Source: Acidimicrobiia bacterium
GTDB lineage: Bacteria > Actinomycetota > Acidimicrobiia > IMCC26256 > PALSA-610
Length of the DNA: 54,394 nucleotides
Reading direction: 5' to 3'
Assembly: GCA_017882905.1 (NCBI GenBank)
Contig: JADGOO010000066.1
Location: forward strand, 1-54,394
This document shows, piece by piece, positions 25,147 to 33,335 of this stretch. A program made the position numbers and the translations under genes. The notes beneath the pieces were generated by a model. It saw only the letters and a list, made by a program, of their open reading frames with translations. It searched no databases and was not told the origin of the DNA. Positions within the stretch are counted from its first letter, which is position 1. Every line of letters starts with the position of its first letter.

Positions 25147-25851
25147 GTGATCGTGTCGCACGAGCATCGCTTCATCTTCGTGAAGACGCGCAAGACGGCC
25201 GGCACGAGCATCGAGGTGCTGCTCGCCCGGGCGCTCGAGCCCGGTGCCGTGGTCACACCCATCGAAACCCCTGTCGACGGCCACGCGCCTCGCAACTTCG
25301 AACGACCGCCGCGCACGATCGCGAGTGCACGCTCTCGATTCACCGTGGCGGGTCGCCGCGATCTCGCACGCGATCGCTGGTTCTTCAACCACATGCCCGC
25401 ATCGCTGATCCGTGACCGTCTCGGCCCGAAGGTGTGGCGGTCGTACTTCAAGTTCGCGTTCGAGCGCGACCCGTGGGACAAGACGGTGTCGTGGTACTTC
25501 TACCGGACGCGCAACCTCGCCGAGCGGCCCAGCTTCGCCGAGTTCGTCACCGAGTGGCGCCTGCCGAGCGACTGGCCGAAGTACACGATCGACGACGAGC
25601 TCGCCGTCGACTTCGTCGGTCGTTTCGAGCACCTCGATGCCGACTTGCAGCACGCCCTCGACCAGATCGGCTTGACGACGGTCGGCGCGCTCCCCCAGGA
25701 GAAGTCCGGCCTGCGCCCGAGTGCGGCCCGAGCTGCGGTACTGCACGATGCGGCCACCACGTCTCGCGTCGCCGAGGTCTTCCACCACGAGATCGCCACG
25801 TTCGGGTACGCGCCTCCATCCCCGGCTCCTGACACCGTGAGCCAAACGTGA
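25147..25851 (+). CDS. Sulfotransferase (Sulfotransfer_2 / carbohydrate sulfotransferase type)
   Basis: A 234-residue protein of the group that includes chondroitin and heparan 2-O/4-O-type carbohydrate sulfotransferases. FVKTRKTAGTSIE (11-23) is the PAPS 5'-phosphosulfate loop typical of Sulfotransfer_2, and FERDPWDKTVSWYFY (105-119) is the 3'-phosphate site. It starts at GTG 25147 with GGGAG 6 nt upstream, and its stop overlaps the next start (GTGA). It is the first of three consecutive sulfotransferase-like genes on this strand. Confidence 0.83.
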   Translation: MIVSHEHRFIFVKTRKTAGTSIEVLLARALEPGAVVTPIETPVDGHAPRNFERPPRTIASARSRFTVAGRRDLARDRWFFNHMPASLIRDRLGPKVWRSYFKFAFERDPWDKTVSWYFYRTRNLAERPSFAEFVTEWRLPSDWPKYTIDDELAVDFVGRFEHLDADLQHALDQIGLTTVGALPQEKSGLRPSAARAAVLHDAATTSRVAEVFHHEIATFGYAPPSPAPDTVSQT

Positions 25852-26891
25852 CCGGCGGAGGCCCCACGGCTGCGTCGCCCGGGCTCGTTGCGCTGATCGG
25901 TGCGCCCCGCTCCGGCACGAGCTGGCTCCAAGGTCTGCTCGGAGCGCACCCGCGCATCGCGAGTCCTCAAGAGACCGACCTGTTCACTCGCTACGTCGCG
26001 CCAGTCGAGGCGGCCTGGCAATGGCAGCTCCGGGGCGACGTCGCCGATTGGCGGACGCGACGATTCAAGGGCCTGCCCGCAGTCCTGCGCGCCGATGAGC
26101 TCCACCACGCAGGCCGGGCGTTCGTCGACGAGATCGTCGCCGCGATGCGCGCGCTCAAACCCGGTGCCGACATCGTCCTCGAGAAGAGCCCGAGTCACAG
26201 CCTGCACGTCGCCACGATCATCACCTACGCACCGACGACGCGCTTCGTGCATCTCGTGCGCGACGGCCGCGACGTGGTCGCGTCGATCCAAGCCGCCGGA
26301 CACGGCTGGGGTGCATGGTGGGCTCCCACCGACGTCGCGTCGGCCGCGGCGTTGTGGGTCGACCACACTCGCAGTGCCCGCGACGCCACCGAGGCTCCGG
26401 GCGGCTATCTCGAGGTGCGGTACGAAGTGCTCCGAGCGCGCGGCGCGGCGGCGCTCGCCGACGTGTTCGCGTTCATCGGCGTGACCACCGACGAGCACGA
26501 GTGCGAGGCGCTGATCGCCGAGCAGGCCGTCGTGCCCACCGTCGCCGACATTGCTGCGCCGGCGCGCCCACGCGCTCGGGGCATCCTCGTCGGGGGCGAG
26601 TTCGCGCCCTACGCGGGTGAGCCGGAGCCCGGTGGGTTCGTCCGCCATGGCGCCACCGGCTCGTGGCGATCAGCGTGGTCACTCGCCGATCGGGTGCGCT
26701 TCGACGCAGTCGCCGGCGCCCTGCTGATCGAGCTCGGCTACGAGCCCGATCGGAGCTGGGTGGGGGGCCCCATCGGCGTCGCGGCCCAGCGCGGCCGCGA
26801 CACCGCGCGTCAGGTCGCGGCGCGGGCGACGGGCGCGGCCGGCCGACGCATCAGCCGGATGAGCAAGATCCTCGAGGGCGGCGGCCGATGA
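25848..26891 (+). CDS. Sulfotransferase family protein
   Basis: A 347-residue PAPS-dependent sulfotransferase. GAPRSGTSW (18-26) is the phosphosulfate loop, LEKSPSHS (111-118) and FVHLVRDGRDVVAS (133-146) the 3'-phosphate site with its conserved Arg and Ser. GTG 25848 overlaps the preceding stop, and the stop overlaps the next ATG (ATGA), so the three genes 25147-27601 are translationally coupled. The basic C-terminal ~40 residues are an Arg-rich tail. It differs in sequence from its two neighbours, suggesting a different target position. Confidence 0.86.
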   Translation: MTGGGPTAASPGLVALIGAPRSGTSWLQGLLGAHPRIASPQETDLFTRYVAPVEAAWQWQLRGDVADWRTRRFKGLPAVLRADELHHAGRAFVDEIVAAMRALKPGADIVLEKSPSHSLHVATIITYAPTTRFVHLVRDGRDVVASIQAAGHGWGAWWAPTDVASAAALWVDHTRSARDATEAPGGYLEVRYEVLRARGAAALADVFAFIGVTTDEHECEALIAEQAVVPTVADIAAPARPRARGILVGGEFAPYAGEPEPGGFVRHGATGSWRSAWSLADRVRFDAVAGALLIELGYEPDRSWVGGPIGVAAQRGRDTARQVAARATGAAGRRISRMSKILEGGGR

Positions 26892-27601
26892 CTCCAGACG
26901 ACACTCGCGGCGCCGGCGAACCCAAGGTGGTGATCGCGGGAACCGGCCGCGCCGGAACGACGCTGCTCGTGCAGGTGCTCACCGCGCTCGGCGCCGACAC
27001 CGGCTTCACCGGCGAGGAGCGGGCCAAGCTCGTGGCGCGTGCGCGGGCCGGCTTCGAGCGCAACATCCTCGCCCCCGACGCGCCGCGGATCGTCAAGAAC
27101 CCCGCGCTCTCGGTCCGGCTCGGACCGCTGCTCGACGAAGGTCGCCTCGCGGTCGAGCACGTGATCGTGCCGATCCGCGATCTCGACGTGGCCGCCGCGA
27201 GCCGGATCCGGGTGAGCGACTACGGCGACCGGCGCGGCGTCGCAGGCGGGATGTGGGGCTCGCGCGACGCACGGCGCCAGCGAGCGTTCCTCGCCGACGC
27301 CTCGTACCAGCTCGTGTGGACCTGTGCCCGGCACGACATCCCCGTCACGTTCCTGGCCTTCCCTCGCTTCGCGCGCGACGCCCAGTACCTGTACCGCCAG
27401 CTCACGTGGCTGATACCCGACCGAACCGTGGCCGACGTGCAGGCGGCGCTCGATCAGCTCGCCGACCCGTCGCTCATCACCGAGATGCCGATGAGCGACG
27501 CGGAGTGGCGCCAGGTGCGGCGGCGCGCGCCGCGCTACTACCTGTGGACGCTTCCGGTGAGCAAGGCGCGTGCACTGTGGGCGCGCGCGACACACACCTG
27601 A
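26888..27601 (+). CDS. Sulfotransferase-like P-loop protein
   Basis: A 237-residue protein with GTGRAGTTLL (18-27) as a sulfotransferase-type P-loop near the N terminus and a later strand HVIVPIRDLDVAAASRI that fits the 3'-phosphate-binding site (Arg-Asp-x4-Ala/Ser). ATG 26888 overlaps the preceding stop by 4 nt. It is shorter and more diverged than the neighbouring sulfotransferases, so activity is less certain. It may also be a kinase-like or other nucleotide-binding P-loop protein. Confidence 0.66.
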   Translation: MTPDDTRGAGEPKVVIAGTGRAGTTLLVQVLTALGADTGFTGEERAKLVARARAGFERNILAPDAPRIVKNPALSVRLGPLLDEGRLAVEHVIVPIRDLDVAAASRIRVSDYGDRRGVAGGMWGSRDARRQRAFLADASYQLVWTCARHDIPVTFLAFPRFARDAQYLYRQLTWLIPDRTVADVQAALDQLADPSLITEMPMSDAEWRQVRRRAPRYYLWTLPVSKARALWARATHT

Positions 27602-27608
27602 GCGCGGC

Positions 27609-28547
27609 TCAGCGGGCGAACGCCGCGAGGTCGTACGGGAAACGAGCGAGCGTGGCCACGATCGTCTCGACATCGTCGGCCGCGAGCCGGCTGCGCCACT
27701 GGTCGGGAAGCGTGGCTGTCTGGCGTTGCGTGCGGTATCCGGAGCCATCGCGATCGCTGCCTTGGAGGAACTGCTCCACCGCGTCGGTCCACACGAGACC
27801 CAACGTGTCGAACAGTGCCCGGAACCTCGCCGTCGGATCGACGCACAGGTCGTCGTGGCGCACGACGTGCCAGTCGGGATGGTCGCGGCACGCGCCGCGC
27901 AGCGCGGCGGCGAGCACGCCGTAGTTGAACGCGCGTCGCACGACCTTCGGATCATCGGGATCGGGCGGGGTGACGCCCCATGTGCGCTGGGCAAAATCCC
28001 AGAGCGCCAGGGCGTCGGGGCCGTTGCCGCCCATCCCGAGATCGAGCCAGCTGGCGAGCGCGTTCAGCGGATGCCGTTCGACCACGACCACCGTCGGCGC
28101 GAACCGCGTGGCGATCCACTCGACAGCGAGCGACGCCTGCACCGATTTCGCCACGACATGGTCGACAGGCGCTCCGCCGGGAGCGACGAGCGGCGCGGCC
28201 CACGCCGTCGCCAACCGCATGCGCCACGTCGGGGCCGCGCCCCAGCGAGCAGCGGCATGCTCCTCAGCCGACGACGTCTCGAAGCAGTACTTCGCCACGC
28301 GAGCGAGCGGCGCTCGGTTCGGCGCGCCGCCGGCGAACGCGCCGCGCCAGAGCGCCTCGTAGCGCGGTGCCGGGTCGCCGGGTCGCAACGCGACATGACG
28401 AGGGCCGCCGCGCTTGGCGCGCAACGCAAAGACCTGGTGGTCTCCGTCGGGCTCGTGCACGTACGTCGCGCCCCTCGCCCGCCCGAGCGTCTGACCGATC
28501 CACGTCGTGCCCGATCGCGGTGGCCCCACGAGCAGCACGTTGGCCAT
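27609..28547 (-). CDS. Sulfotransferase family protein (copy B)
   Basis: A 312-residue sulfotransferase with the loop PRSGTTW at 10-16 and a VVVVERHPLNALASW 3'-phosphate site. It is the paralogue of 22008-22955. The start ATG 28547 (MANVLLVG) is chosen over an upstream in-frame codon because TACGCT ends 8 nt before it. The gene is convergent with the trio that ends at 27601 (7 nt apart) and divergent from the GT2 gene at 28657, just as copy A is divergent from the glycosyltransferase genes beginning at 23072. Confidence 0.82.
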   Translation of the reverse strand: MANVLLVGPPRSGTTWIGQTLGRARGATYVHEPDGDHQVFALRAKRGGPRHVALRPGDPAPRYEALWRGAFAGGAPNRAPLARVAKYCFETSSAEEHAAARWGAAPTWRMRLATAWAAPLVAPGGAPVDHVVAKSVQASLAVEWIATRFAPTVVVVERHPLNALASWLDLGMGGNGPDALALWDFAQRTWGVTPPDPDDPKVVRRAFNYGVLAAALRGACRDHPDWHVVRHDDLCVDPTARFRALFDTLGLVWTDAVEQFLQGSDRDGSGYRTQRQTATLPDQWRSRLAADDVETIVATLARFPYDLAAFAR

Positions 28548-28555
28548 CGGCGGCG

Positions 28556-28561
28556 AGCGTA
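28556..28561 (-). promoter_or_regulatory. Predicted -10 box for leaderless gene at 28547
   Basis: On the minus strand TACGCT ends 8 nt before the ATG, with no Shine-Dalgarno in between. Confidence 0.5.
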
Positions 28562-28627
28562 GCGTCGGTGCACTTCCGCACGCAGTGACGTGTCGCACCA
28601 ACGGGCCGCGTCATCCCTTCGTGGCGG

Positions 28628-28651
28628 TATCGTCACGCCGCACGCGGGAGG
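28628..28651 (+). promoter_or_regulatory. Possible -10 and ribosome-binding site for gene at 28657
   Basis: TATCGT (28628-28633) is a plausible -10, and GGAGG (28647-28651) lies 5 nt before the ATG at 28657, a strong ribosome-binding site. This GT2 copy is therefore leadered, unlike its divergent partner. Confidence 0.45.
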
Positions 28652-28656
28652 GCGAG

Positions 28657-29517
28657 ATGGAGCTGTCGGTCGTCGTACCGGCGAAGAACGTGGCCGCGAC
28701 GCTCCGAGAGCAGCTCGACGCACTCGTGGCACAGTCGTGGGATGCCGACTGGGAGGTCGTGGTCGTCGACAACGAGTCGACCGACGAGACTCCTGAGATC
28801 GTCGCCCGATACGCGGCCGACCATCCACGCGTGCGCTTGGCCGAAGCGAGGGGCGGAACGGGCGTCAACTTCGTGCGCAACCGCGGGATCGTCGTCGCCG
28901 AGGCGGATCACATCGCCATCTGCGACGGCGACGACGTGGTCGGCCCACGGTGGGTGGCAGCCATGGGAGACGCGTTGCGCGAGCACGACGTCGTGACCGG
29001 GCCGATCGACGCCGAACGGCTCAACGCCCCATGGCTCGTGCGCACACGAGGCTTGTTCCCCCGCGACGCGCCCCGAGACTTCTACGGCATCTTCCCGCTG
29101 GCCGCGGGCGGGAACATGGGCATCCGCCGTGAGGTCTGGGAACGAGCGGGGCGGTTCGACGAGCACCTCGTCGGCGCCGTCGACGACATCGAGCTCTGCT
29201 TGCGCCTCTACGAACAGCACGTGCCGATCGCGTTCGCGCCCGAGGCGATCGTGCACTACCGCTATCGCAGCGACCCCGGCGCCTTGTTCCGCCACGGTCG
29301 CTTCTACGGCCGCGGTCGCCCGCTGATCTGCCGGCGCCTCGCCGAAGCCGGACTCCCCACACCCTCGCGCGTCAGCGGTTGGAAGAGCTGGGCCCTCGTG
29401 GTGCTGTGGCTCCCACGTCTCACCACGCGCGAAGGTCGCGCGGCATGGTGCTGGGTGGCGGGAAACCGATTCGGCCAGCTCGAGGGCTGCTTCATCCATC
29501 GGGCCGTGTACCTGTGA
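28657..29517 (+). CDS. Glycosyltransferase family 2 protein (copy B)
   Basis: A 286-residue GT2 enzyme. MELSVVVPAKNVAATL opens the GT-A domain, VVVVDNESTDETP covers the nucleotide-binding loop (35-45), and DGDD (90-93) is the metal site, Gly replacing the usual Ala or Ser. GGNMGIRR and VDDIELCLRLYEQ are the acceptor region. It is the paralogue of 24202-25083. A strong GGAGG precedes the ATG by 5 nt. It is followed, 28 nt on, by a methyltransferase gene on the same strand. Confidence 0.87.
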   Translation: MELSVVVPAKNVAATLREQLDALVAQSWDADWEVVVVDNESTDETPEIVARYAADHPRVRLAEARGGTGVNFVRNRGIVVAEADHIAICDGDDVVGPRWVAAMGDALREHDVVTGPIDAERLNAPWLVRTRGLFPRDAPRDFYGIFPLAAGGNMGIRREVWERAGRFDEHLVGAVDDIELCLRLYEQHVPIAFAPEAIVHYRYRSDPGALFRHGRFYGRGRPLICRRLAEAGLPTPSRVSGWKSWALVVLWLPRLTTREGRAAWCWVAGNRFGQLEGCFIHRAVYL

Positions 29518-29545
29518 CCCCCGCGACCGCGAGCGGCGGCGGAGC

Positions 29546-30334
29546 ATGAGCCTCCGAAGCGCCGCGCACACCGTGCGCAACGCGCTGCGACCGGGATACG
29601 CGCGGGTGATGGCGACGAAGCTGCGGCGGCGCATGTCGCCCGAGGAGCGCAGCCAGGCCGAGGCCGTGGAATGGGCCGCAGCCCGCCGCGTCAGCCCGCC
29701 CGACTGGTGCCGTGCCGTCGACGCCGAGCTGTGGGCCGAGAGCCAGGAGTTCGGCCGGACCCTGCGAGCTCGCGCCAAGGACCTCGCCGAGTCGACGGGC
29801 TTGCCGGTCGGGGGCGGCGCACGCGTCGAGCTGCTCTACTTCGTCACCCGACTCACCGCGCCGCACACCGTTGTCGAGACCGGCGTCGCGGCCGGCTTCT
29901 CGTCGACGGCCTTTCTCACCGCCATGGAGCGCAACGGTCACGGCCACCTGTGGTCGAGCGACTTTCCCTACTTCCGTGAGGTCGACCCGGAGGCGTTCGT
30001 CGGGATACTCGTACCCGACCATCTGCAGGCCCGGTGGACGCTGCGGGTACGCGGCGACGAGCACAACCTGCCGGAGATCCTCGACGAGATCACGACCATC
30101 GATCTCCTCCACTACGACTCCGACAAGAGCTACGCCGGACGACGGTACGCGATCGACACCCTCACGCCGCGCCTGTCGGACGGCGCGGTGGTGATGATGG
30201 ACGACATCCAGGACAACGTGTTCTTCCGCGACTACACGACCGAGCGCGATGAACCCTTCGTGGTGTTCGGTCGGGGCCGCTTCTGCGTCGGCGCAATCGG
30301 GCTGCCGGGCTCGCCCGACGTCCCCATCAACTAG
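29546..30334 (+). CDS. Class I SAM-dependent methyltransferase (Methyltransf_24 type)
   Basis: A 262-residue methyltransferase. Motif I is VVETGVAAGFSS (109-120), with the acidic block WSSDFPYF and HYDSDKSY in the motif IV region, and VVMMDDIQDN near the C terminus. The first ~100 residues are helical and basic and may form a lid. ATG 29546 has GGCGGAG just upstream. Its TAG stop overlaps the convergent sulfotransferase stop in the palindrome CTAG (30331-30334). Glycan O-methylation is likely. Confidence 0.76.
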   Translation: MSLRSAAHTVRNALRPGYARVMATKLRRRMSPEERSQAEAVEWAAARRVSPPDWCRAVDAELWAESQEFGRTLRARAKDLAESTGLPVGGGARVELLYFVTRLTAPHTVVETGVAAGFSSTAFLTAMERNGHGHLWSSDFPYFREVDPEAFVGILVPDHLQARWTLRVRGDEHNLPEILDEITTIDLLHYDSDKSYAGRRYAIDTLTPRLSDGAVVMMDDIQDNVFFRDYTTERDEPFVVFGRGRFCVGAIGLPGSPDVPIN

Positions 30335-31290
30335 TCGGCGTCGTCGTCGGAAGCGGCGTCGGGATCCGCTTCGGGAAGGTCGGGGAGGCCGCGCACGCGC
30401 ACCCACGTGCGGTGCACCAAGCGGCGCGCCAGCTCCTTGCGGGACCGGAGCTGCAGCACGAGGTCGAGGCGCTCCGACGCGAACCCGAGCGCGGCGCCGC
30501 GAGCCGCGATGAGCTCCGACGACGCCACGTGCGGCCGTTCGAGCGCGGGCGTCACGAACTCCTGCTGCACAGGCGGTTGCGCCCGCAGCGCTGACCAGAG
30601 TCGCATCTGCTGTGGCGTCACCAGGTCTTCGGCGAGCTCTTCGGCGACGTGGTGCCGGCGCGCCGCGTCGATCTCGGCGGCCGCCGCGCCCGGATCGCCC
30701 GCGAGATCGACACCGAGCGCGCCGAGATCGTCCTGCAGGCTGCGAAGCGTTGCTCCCGGGTGGGCGACGAGGTCGGCGTAGTGCACGAGCACGGTGCGGT
30801 GACCCGCGGCACTGCGCAACGCCGCCCGGTTGTACACCTCCCACAGCGCGCACGAGAGCCCGGTGCCGAAGTGGTTCCGGCGTGCGAGTGACGCGGCAAC
30901 CTCGAGCGGGTGGCGGTACGGAATCACGACCACTGGTTCTGCTTCGAGGAGCGCACACCACATCTCGAACGTGAGTGCGTTGCGCGGGTCCTTCCAGGCG
31001 AACACGCGCTGTCCTTCGAAGTCGGCGAGTGAGCGGCGGGCCGCCGGTTCAAGTGCCCGAACCTCGGGGCGCCGCGACCAACCGGGCTCGAGTGGCGGAG
31101 GCGCGCTCCAATGGCCGCCGAGCGCCGCGAGCACCTGCTGATTGCACGACTGCATCAACGCGTGCTCGGACCGTCTCGATATGTGCTCCGGGCTGCCCAT
31201 CCAGGCTCCGAGCGCCGCGAGTGAACGAGCCAACGCCGACGTGCCACTGCGATGCATGCCGAGCAGCACGATGGGAGTGCGATCGCTCAT
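30331..31290 (-). CDS. Sulfotransferase family protein
   Basis: A 319-residue sulfotransferase. GMHRSGTSAL (11-20) is the phosphosulfate loop, FAWKDPRN (97-104) and YRHPLEVAASL (125-135) the 3'-phosphate site; the C-terminal ~40 residues are acidic (PDAASDDDAD). GMHRSGTS-type loops are common in sulfotransferases of polysaccharide loci, sometimes within glycosyltransferase fusions; this one stands alone. ATG 31290 overlaps the preceding glycosyltransferase stop by 4 nt, so the two form an operon. Confidence 0.84.
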   Translation of the reverse strand: MSDRTPIVLLGMHRSGTSALARSLAALGAWMGSPEHISRRSEHALMQSCNQQVLAALGGHWSAPPPLEPGWSRRPEVRALEPAARRSLADFEGQRVFAWKDPRNALTFEMWCALLEAEPVVVIPYRHPLEVAASLARRNHFGTGLSCALWEVYNRAALRSAAGHRTVLVHYADLVAHPGATLRSLQDDLGALGVDLAGDPGAAAAEIDAARRHHVAEELAEDLVTPQQMRLWSALRAQPPVQQEFVTPALERPHVASSELIAARGAALGFASERLDLVLQLRSRKELARRLVHRTWVRVRGLPDLPEADPDAASDDDAD

Positions 31291-32180
31291 CGGCGGCCCA
31301 GGCGCGCGCCGGTGGCGGCAACCCGCAACCGCAATCGGCGGGCCGCGCCGAGATCGGGGTCACGCGCCGCCATGGCAAGGAACGGCTGCGCGCCGGCGCG
31401 GTCGCCGCGCGCGATGAGGCGCTGCGCGATCGCCCAGGTGTCGCGCGCCGATCCGACGACACCACGAGCCCACACGGCCGGGAGGTTGCGCTCGAGCGCA
31501 CACAGATGGGCGTCCCACTGCTTCGGCGATGCCGACAGGCTTGCGTCGTGCACTCGATAGAGCGCCAGGGCATCGGGAACGAGTGCGGCGCGCTCCCCCG
31601 CGAGGAGGAATCGCAGCCAGAGCTCGAAGTCTTCGCTGCTGATCAGCGCCCGGTCTTCATCGAATCCTCCGACCGACTCGATCAGCGTCCGGCGGGTCAC
31701 CACCGAGGCGTACACGAAGTTCGCCTCGAGCATGGCGCCGAGCTGGTCGTGCTCGGGGAAGTCGGTGGCGATCAAACCGCCGTAGTACCGCTCTTGGGTG
31801 ACCACGTCATCTCGTACGAGGCACGCGTCGGTGGTCACGAAGCCGGGATGGTCATCGGCTTCCAGCCGTTCCACGCATCGAGCGAGGCGGTCGGGGAGCC
31901 ACGCATCGTCGGCGTCGAGGAACGCGACGAACGGGGCCGAGGTGAGCGATACCCCGCGGTTGCGGGCCGCACCAGGACCAGCATTGCGCTGGCGTTCGCA
32001 CCGGACGCGGGCTCCGAACGCCTCGATCCGGGCTGCGGTGTCGTCGGTGGAGCCATCGTCGACCACGACGACCTCGACGGTGACGCCGGTCTGCGCGAGC
32101 GCCGACTCGACGGCGTCAGAGACGTAGCGGGCCGCGTTGTACGCCGGTATGACCACCGACACAGTCGGCGCGCCGTTCAC
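31287..32180 (-). CDS. Glycosyltransferase family 2 protein
   Basis: A 297-residue GT2 enzyme. SVVIPAYNAARYV (8-20) opens the domain, VVVVDDGSTDDT (37-48) is the nucleotide loop, GPGAARNRGV (68-77) and DADD (89-92) follow. EDFELWLRFLLAG is the catalytic-base region. GTG 32180 is chosen because TACACT ends 7 nt upstream. The C-terminal 80 residues are helical. It shares a 59-nt divergent promoter region with the gene at 32240. Confidence 0.9.
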   Translation of the reverse strand: MNGAPTVSVVIPAYNAARYVSDAVESALAQTGVTVEVVVVDDGSTDDTAARIEAFGARVRCERQRNAGPGAARNRGVSLTSAPFVAFLDADDAWLPDRLARCVERLEADDHPGFVTTDACLVRDDVVTQERYYGGLIATDFPEHDQLGAMLEANFVYASVVTRRTLIESVGGFDEDRALISSEDFELWLRFLLAGERAALVPDALALYRVHDASLSASPKQWDAHLCALERNLPAVWARGVVGSARDTWAIAQRLIARGDRAGAQPFLAMAARDPDLGAARRLRLRVAATGARLGRR

Positions 32181-32187
32181 GGCGCCG

Positions 32188-32193
32188 AGTGTA
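32188..32193 (-). promoter_or_regulatory. Predicted -10 box for leaderless gene at 32180
   Basis: On the minus strand TACACT ends 7 nt before the GTG start, which would be the first transcribed codon. Confidence 0.55.
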
Positions 32194-32224
32194 CGGCGCC
32201 GTGTTTCCAGAACTCTCCAACCGT

Positions 32225-32230
32225 TACCAT
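32225..32230 (+). promoter_or_regulatory. Predicted -10 box for gene at 32240
   Basis: TACCAT ends 9 nt before the GTG at 32240. Together with 32188-32193 it makes a compact divergent pair whose two starts are only 59 nt apart. Confidence 0.5.
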
Positions 32231-32239
32231 CGCCACCTT

Positions 32240-33328
32240 GTGATCCGGGCGGGAGTGCAAGACGCGACGGAGCCGGTCGTGGTCGCGCGAGGAGACCACG
32301 ACGACGGCGTGTCGCGCGCGCGTCCACGACCCCGATCGCGCCACTTCGTGTGGCAGTGGATCGCCGGGTTCCTCGTGATCCTGCTCGGCGCGGAGCTGGG
32401 GGTCCGCGCGCTCGCCAACCACCTCCCCGAGCCGCTCGATTACTTCTCCGGTCAGGCGCAGACCGTCGTGCACGACATGAACGTGTTGCGCCAGCACGGG
32501 ATCCGCAGCGACCTCACGTTCATCGGGACCTCGATGGTTCGGCGCGACATCGACGCGAACAAGTTCGAGTCGGTGATCCCCGACGTGCACTGGGCTCACA
32601 ACGTCGCCCTGCCGGGGACCCAGACACCCGTGATGCAGCGCTGGCTGCTCGAGGAGGTTCTGCCCCGCATCCATCCCAAGCGAGTGGTATGGGGAGTGTC
32701 GTCGCTCGACTTCAACGGCGGACGCGATCAGGCGATCACGCGCTACGACACCGCGCGGGCCACGGAGCGGGGCCTGCTCGGCGAGCTCGACCGCCTCATG
32801 GGCATCTCGGCGCTCTCCGAGAACCGCACCGCGCTGCGCGACCCGTATCAATGGGATCGAGTGATGTCGGGCCATGCCGTCACCTACTCGCATCCACGCC
32901 CACTCGGCGACCGCGCCGTGTGGACGCTCGGTTACAACCGGCTCTCCGCGGCTCGGCTCGCCCGTATGCGGGCCACGCACCTGGCCTACGTGAAGCAACA
33001 CCAGCTGGTGAACTTCCGCGTCGGTCAAGCCGCCCTCGACGCGTTCCGTTCGACCTTGGCGACGTTGCACCGCGACGGCATCGAGGTCGCGGTCGTGGTG
33101 ATGCCGGTGCCCACGGGCTACCTCGCCGCACATCCCGGCGGTGCCGCGCAGTACGAAGCGTGGAAGCAGCTCATCACGCAGACCGCAACTGGCGAATCGG
33201 CACAGGTGATCGACGATTCGCGCGCGATGCCCGACAGCGCCTTCCGCGACTACGAGCACCTGCTCGTGGCTCCCGCCCGAGAGTTCTCCCTGACTCTCGC
33301 CCAGCGTCTCGCGGCAATGGGTTGGTGA
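32240..33328 (+). CDS. AlgJ/DltD-like SGNH-type membrane-anchored protein, probable glycan O-acetylation partner
   Basis: A 362-residue protein with an N-terminal membrane anchor at about 36-58 and a large extracytoplasmic domain. LTFIGTSMVRRDID (92-105) resembles the nucleophile block of SGNH/DltD-like proteins (Ser98), and FRDYEHL near the C terminus gives the D-x-x-H pair Asp337/His340. These proteins usually work with an MBOAT transferase that brings acetyl groups across the membrane, and such a gene follows 7 nt downstream. GTG 32240 is supported by the -10 box. The exact family within the SGNH group is uncertain. Confidence 0.65.
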   Translation: MIRAGVQDATEPVVVARGDHDDGVSRARPRPRSRHFVWQWIAGFLVILLGAELGVRALANHLPEPLDYFSGQAQTVVHDMNVLRQHGIRSDLTFIGTSMVRRDIDANKFESVIPDVHWAHNVALPGTQTPVMQRWLLEEVLPRIHPKRVVWGVSSLDFNGGRDQAITRYDTARATERGLLGELDRLMGISALSENRTALRDPYQWDRVMSGHAVTYSHPRPLGDRAVWTLGYNRLSAARLARMRATHLAYVKQHQLVNFRVGQAALDAFRSTLATLHRDGIEVAVVVMPVPTGYLAAHPGGAAQYEAWKQLITQTATGESAQVIDDSRAMPDSAFRDYEHLLVAPAREFSLTLAQRLAAMGW

Positions 33329-33335
33329 GCGAGCG

